Assembly (NCBI GenBank): GCA_966211765.1
Contig: CBIHOV010000013.1
Span: 132,660 to 196,659 of the forward strand
Source of the DNA: Paraflavitalea sp966211765
GTDB taxonomy: Bacteria > Bacteroidota > Bacteroidia > Chitinophagales > Chitinophagaceae
Direction of reading: 5' to 3'
Length of the DNA: 64,000 bases
The notes under the pieces are model-generated. The model searched no databases, was not told the origin of the DNA, and saw only the letters and a list, made by a program, of their open reading frames with translations. Position 1 is the first letter of the stretch. Each line of letters starts with the position of its first letter. Positions 60,140 through 64,000 of this stretch are shown here, one piece after another. Position numbers and translations under genes: made by a program.

Positions 60140-63100
60140 TTAGAATTGAACTTCCAGGCCAATGGTAAATTTCTTTGGAATAGGATAACCATTGCCACCG
60201 TACGATCCATAGGGAGTAACCTGTTCTGCATCGGGCAGGTCTTTGGATCGCTGGAACATGGCCACATTATCAATGGTGCCGAATACCTTGAAACGATCGA
60301 TCTTCAATTTGTTTAGGATAGTACGGGGAAGTTCGTAACCCAGAATTATGCTCTTGATCCTGAAATAATCGCCTTTTTCCAGGAAGAAGGTTTGGGCTGA
60401 TGTATAATAATACCTGTAAGTACCGAGGTCATATTTGGCATATTCTGCCTGATCGCCTGGTTCCCGCCAGATATTGATCTTATTGAGATCGGGAGTAGAA
60501 TACCTTACAAAGTTGTAATAAGGATCTCCATCCTGAGAATTGGCGAAACGGTCGGATTTAAACAAGTTCAATACATCTCTATCGAATGTGAAGGTGCAGA
60601 AGATACCTAAGCTGAAGTTCTTCCAGCTGAAGTTGTTGGTAAATCCACCAGTTATCTTGGGGTTGGGGTCGCCACTGGGTGTTTTATCGGGGTTGATGCC
60701 ATCATTAAAAATATCGATCAGGTAATCGCCATCCAGATCTGCAAATTGGAAATCGCCTGCGCGGTATTCTCCATTGGGGTTTCTGAAGGGTGTACCAGTA
60801 TAGGGATTAATAGGCACGTCTTTATCAGTGGCATAAACACCCAGTGTTTTATACAGGTAGAATGCGTTGATAGGGCTGCCTACTGAAAGTATGTGTGATT
60901 TGTCGAATCTATCGCCTTGCATAACGAGGTCGCGGCCACCATTAGGAAGGTTCATGATGGTGTTCTTGTTGTAGGCGATGTTGAGTCGGGAAAACCATTT
61001 TAATTCGCTCTTGCTGGGAAGGAGGTTGGCAGCGAGCGTTAACTCCACGCCTGCATTCCTTACACCTGTAGCGTTGGTAAGGGCTGAATCGTAACCGGAG
61101 GTTACAGGAAGTACCAGCTTGTATAGGCCAAAGGTATTTTCTTTATTATAGAAATCGAGTGAAGCGGAATATTTTCCATTCATGATCTCGATATCAGCAC
61201 CGATATTCCATTGTTTGGATTTTTCCCAGCTGAGGTCTTTTTGTGCTGCACCATCATAGAAGTTGGGTGTAATGGCTGTGATCGCATTGTAGGAACTTGC
61301 GCTGTTGTTGCCGTTGAAGGCGCCAGCATTCACATTGTACCGGTTGTATTGGAGGTAGTTGTCGTTGGGAAGGGCGCCTGCAGTACCGAGGCTGGCGCGC
61401 ACCTTGATCATGGAGAAGGTGTTGGCCACTCTTTTCATCCAGGGTTCTTCGGTGAGTATCCAGGCTGCTGATGCGGAGGGGAAGAAACCCCATTTATTGT
61501 TTTCACCAAAGCGGGAAGATCCGTCTCTGCGAACGCTACCTGAAACGAGGTATTTACCATCATAATCATAAGCCATCCGGGCATAGTAGGATAACAATCC
61601 ATAGGCCTGGTAATCAGAATAGGCGCTGATCTTTGTTTGCTGGAAGCCTTGTACCACCTGGATCTGGTCGGCTGCACCGCCATATCCTGCAGCGACGGTA
61701 CGCTGGTACTGATCATAGGTAAATTCCTGGCCTGCGATAACACTGAGGTTATGTTTGCCAAATTCATTGACATAACTCAGGTAATTGGACGACATCACGT
61801 TGATACCATTATCTGAAAAAGCGGATGCTGCGTTACCGTTGCCGTTCATCAATTCATTGGTACGGGTATAATCGCGGCGGGAGTTTTTGTAGATATAAGA
61901 CGTTAATGAAGTTAGTCTTAAATGTTTATCAATGGAGTAGGACAGGTTGAGTGTAAAGTTGAGCTGATTGGCGACGTTTTTGTCCAGGTTATCCTCATAC
62001 TGTCCCAACAGGAACGCTTTTTTATTGGGATCGAGGTTAAAAAGGGAAGAAGGCATATTGCCGGCGCCAAGGCTGATGGGGCTATTACCATTGCCATTAC
62101 CACGTGCTTTATCTGTACGGGCATAGCTGATAATGGGGTTGATCTCCAGTTTACCGCCTAGTGTACGTGCGCCGAGGTTGAGGCGCATGGTATATCTTTT
62201 GAAGCCGGTGGCTTTGATGGTACCTTTTTCGTCGTAATAGTTGGTGCTGAAGCGATAATTGGTACCGCCTTCGCTGGCGCCGCTTAAGCTGAGGTCGACG
62301 CTTTTGACATTGCCGGGCTGATAAAACATATCCTGCCAATCGGTGTTGCCGTTAAAGGCAGGGTTGAGGCTATCGGTAAGCAGGGCGGGCAAACCTCTTT
62401 GTTGTGTATAGTCCAGTTGTGCCTGAAGAATGGCAAGTTTGGCCCTTCTTTCTTCGGTGCCGAGGGTTACATCGCGGAGTTTAGGGCGCTGTGTAATACC
62501 TGCGTAGCCGGATACGATCACTTTGGGTGGTCCGTTCCTGCCTTTTTTGGTAGTGATGAGGATAACACCGTAAGCTGCACGGGAGCCGTAGATGGCGGCT
62601 GCAGAAGCGTCTTTTAACACGTCGATGGATTCAATATCGTTGGGGTTGATGCCTCCGAGGTAATTCATACCGGTGCCATTGGGGCCTTCAAAACTTTCAT
62701 TGGGCTGGGGCACTCCATCTACCACATATAATGGTGTATTGAGGATACTGTATTCATCGTAAGAGGAATTGATCTGGGAGTTTCCACGTACACTTACTGT
62801 GGGTGTAGCGCCTGGAGCACCGCTGAAATTCTGCACGTTTACACCGGAAAGCCTTCCCTGCAACAGCTGGTCAAAGCTCGAAGCGGGCAAATAGGCCAAT
62901 TCCTTACCTGAAATACTCGAAACTGCCGCAGTATTTTTCTTACGGGTCACTTTCTGGTACCCGATGACGACGGTTTCAGTTAGGTTACTGTTTGACTCGG
63001 CTAACTTGATGGAGAGTGGTTTTTCATTGCTCACCTTGATGGTTTGAGCGGCATATCCTACATAGGAAATTTCCAGGACATCATTGAGCCTGGTGGGAAT

Positions 63101-63280
63101 GGAGAAGAATCCTTTTTCATTGGTGGTGACACCTCTGTCGGTGCCTTTAATCTTAATACTTACACCAGGCAGGGGGGTGTTTTTGGCATCAGAAATGACA
63201 CCTGTGATCATTACTTCCTGTCCTTGCATGCAAAGGAACAGGCACAGTAACACACATGATAAAAAGAGCTTTTTCATCAT
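60140..63280 (-). CDS. SusC/RagA-family TonB-linked outer-membrane transporter
   Basis: 1046 residues. Signal peptide (about 1-20), carboxypeptidase-regulatory-like domain (about 23-105, VISDAKNTPLPGVSIKIKGTDRG), the plug (about 115-235, with SAAIYGSRAAYGVILITTKKG) and a 22-strand barrel to the end. The motif SIDVLKDASAAAIYGSRAA is diagnostic of SusC. The transporter imports a ligand captured by SusD using TonB/ExbBD energy. No STN domain and no neighbouring anti-sigma/sigma genes appear, so regulation is not of the classic PUL type within the window. A possible -7 box lies 23 bp upstream. Confidence 0.96.
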   Translation of the reverse strand: MMKKLFLSCVLLCLFLCMQGQEVMITGVISDAKNTPLPGVSIKIKGTDRGVTTNEKGFFSIPTRLNDVLEISYVGYAAQTIKVSNEKPLSIKLAESNSNLTETVVIGYQKVTRKKNTAAVSSISGKELAYLPASSFDQLLQGRLSGVNVQNFSGAPGATPTVSVRGNSQINSSYDEYSILNTPLYVVDGVPQPNESFEGPNGTGMNYLGGINPNDIESIDVLKDASAAAIYGSRAAYGVILITTKKGRNGPPKVIVSGYAGITQRPKLRDVTLGTEERRAKLAILQAQLDYTQQRGLPALLTDSLNPAFNGNTDWQDMFYQPGNVKSVDLSLSGASEGGTNYRFSTNYYDEKGTIKATGFKRYTMRLNLGARTLGGKLEINPIISYARTDKARGNGNGNSPISLGAGNMPSSLFNLDPNKKAFLLGQYEDNLDKNVANQLNFTLNLSYSIDKHLRLTSLTSYIYKNSRRDYTRTNELMNGNGNAASAFSDNGINVMSSNYLSYVNEFGKHNLSVIAGQEFTYDQYQRTVAAGYGGAADQIQVVQGFQQTKISAYSDYQAYGLLSYYARMAYDYDGKYLVSGSVRRDGSSRFGENNKWGFFPSASAAWILTEEPWMKRVANTFSMIKVRASLGTAGALPNDNYLQYNRYNVNAGAFNGNNSASSYNAITAITPNFYDGAAQKDLSWEKSKQWNIGADIEIMNGKYSASLDFYNKENTFGLYKLVLPVTSGYDSALTNATGVRNAGVELTLAANLLPSKSELKWFSRLNIAYNKNTIMNLPNGGRDLVMQGDRFDKSHILSVGSPINAFYLYKTLGVYATDKDVPINPYTGTPFRNPNGEYRAGDFQFADLDGDYLIDIFNDGINPDKTPSGDPNPKITGGFTNNFSWKNFSLGIFCTFTFDRDVLNLFKSDRFANSQDGDPYYNFVRYSTPDLNKINIWREPGDQAEYAKYDLGTYRYYYTSAQTFFLEKGDYFRIKSIILGYELPRTILNKLKIDRFKVFGTIDNVAMFQRSKDLPDAEQVTPYGSYGGNGYPIPKKFTIGLEVQF

Positions 63281-63302
63281 CGCAGTTTATTTGGTTTGGG
63301 CC

Positions 63303-63310
63303 TAAAGATA
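63303..63310 (-). promoter_or_regulatory. Weak -7 promoter box for the SusCD operon
   Basis: On the minus strand TATCTTTA differs from TAnnTTTG at one base and lies 23 bp before the start codon. A TTTATC sequence about 20 bp further upstream could be a poor -33 element. Confidence 0.35.
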
Positions 63311-63667
63311 GCGGTATTCACATGATAAACTTACTCGGAACTTAACTTTTCTTTAACCAATTTTACCTTGACTAAAACAATTTAGCAAGGGATGTTGAAG
63401 CGCAACCGTTTGCACAGGGAATCATGATAATTTGAAAGGTTGACAGGGATGATGAAAGCGGGGGGAGAGCAAATACTCAACCGCACACAGCCAACGCTGG
63501 CTATGCCAGGATGAAGAAAAACAAAGGTGTGTGGGTATTATGGAATTGATAGGTCCGTGCATTCATCGGTAAAAGGCTTGCTCTTCTTTTTAAAGCCGCA
63601 GACGAATGTCTGGTTCAGGGATCCGTTGGATGAATACACGGAATGAATGACTGGAGCAGTGTTTATA

Positions 63668-63708
63668 AAAAAGCCACTACAGGGCATGGCGCCTTGTGGT
63701 GGCTTTTT
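63668..63708. terminator. Bidirectional intrinsic terminator
   Basis: AAAAAGCCAC (63668-63677) pairs with GTGGCTTTTT (63699-63708), so both strands end in a T-run. The gene it terminates is not visible in the window and may lie beyond 64000 on the minus strand. Confidence 0.85.
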
Positions 63709-63834
63709 AGTATGGGTGTATTGAGATGGTTTTATCTCATGGCGGATGGTATGGAACGGGGGTAGCAGGGCCCCGGTGCCAGGGAGCATGTATTTATGTG
63801 AATATGGGGATGGGTAGGGCAGTTTCCCCGGAAG

Positions 63835-63893
63835 TAATTGCACTGGAATAGCCTACGACTTGCACTGAGCCAGCCTTGGCAGTGCAAGTCGTA
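63835..63893. repeat. Palindromic intergenic element, copy 2
   Basis: TACGACTTGCACTG (63854-63867) and CAGTGCAAGTCGTA (63880-63893) form a perfect 14-bp stem with a 12-nt loop. TAATTGCACTGG precedes it at 63835-63846. Compared with the element at 29564, an A:T pair in the stem is replaced by C:G on both arms. Confidence 0.8.
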
Positions 63894-64000
63894 CTATTTA
63901 CGGGGTGGCTGCTGCCCCTGTATAAGGGGCAGAATACCAGTAGGGTTAGCGCGTATTGGGCCAAAGTTGTCCAAAAAGCCAGTGCGCTTTTTTCCTTTTT

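Larger units (their letters stand above)
63281..64000. other. Long region without a credible gene at the window end
   Basis: These 720 bases contain the SusCD promoter region, a strong bidirectional hairpin (63668-63708), and palindromic element copy 2 (63835-63893). A 101-codon minus-strand frame at 63538-63843 runs through the hairpin and has no sensible composition. The region could encode a small RNA ending at the hairpin, but no promoter supports this. Confidence 0.5.

Noticed and set aside
63538..63843. 101-codon minus-strand frame near the window end
   Set aside because: It runs through a strong bidirectional terminator hairpin, has no signal or domain, and its composition is not protein-like.

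Overview
The window is from a Bacteroidota chromosome, most likely a member of the Chitinophagaceae. The evidence is a SusC/SusD pair, a type IX secretion (T9SS) C-terminal sorting domain, carboxypeptidase-regulatory-like N-termini on outer-membrane barrels, DUF4199/DUF922/DUF5007-type proteins, several TAnnTTTG (-7) promoter boxes and weak or absent Shine-Dalgarno sequences. The family assignment is inference. I saw no rRNA, tRNA, CRISPR array, phage or complete transposon. The only mobile-element trace is a short IS3-type orfA remnant near 39.4 kb.

Layout. 0-9.2 kb: an outer-membrane beta-barrel gene cut by the window edge, then plus-strand metabolic genes: glycogen branching enzyme, TPR proteins, pyruvate dehydrogenase E1 alpha, lumazine synthase, a CCG-domain protein and a Nudix hydrolase. 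9.2-17.2 kb: minus-strand folC, a TonB-type energy transducer, three transporters, a radical SAM protein and two membrane proteins. 17.4-22.2 kb: a small polysaccharide locus (glycosyltransferase and methyltransferase facing away from a flippase and a Gtf3-like glycosyltransferase). 22.2-29.4 kb: acyl-CoA-binding protein, a T9SS cargo protein, a frameshifted small membrane protein, lepA, a DUF922 protein and a PH/SHOCT protein. 29.7-37.5 kb: a minus-strand group with heptose-type enzymes gmhA and gmhB, two glycosyltransferases, DUF4199, a dihydroorotase homologue without its catalytic HxH, and a separately terminated undecaprenyl-phosphate sugar transferase.

39.5-56.4 kb is a long, tightly packed minus-strand exopolysaccharide operon. 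In transcription order it encodes: Wza-like export lipoprotein, Wzc-like tyrosine kinase, Wzx flippase, an MBOAT O-acyltransferase with its SGNH-like partner, a glycosyltransferase, a Wzy-like polymerase, three hexapeptide acyltransferases interleaved with three GT4 enzymes, a WecG/TagA-type transferase and an AT3 membrane acyltransferase. With the initiating transferase at 36.1-37.5 kb this is a nearly complete Wzx/Wzy pathway for a polymer that is probably heavily acylated. 56.8-63.3 kb is a four-gene surface-uptake operon: SusC, SusD, a fasciclin-domain lipoprotein and a DUF5007-like lipoprotein.

The least ordinary signals are in the non-coding and repeat layer. Two intergenic palindromic elements 34 kb apart share a stem and differ by a compensatory base-pair change (29.6 and 63.9 kb). 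Short tandem repeats with periods of 7, 8 and 11 bp lie at gene borders. One six-unit heptamer block sits in frame inside a glycosyltransferase gene and adds exactly 14 residues. I found no clearly new multi-gene defence or secretion system.
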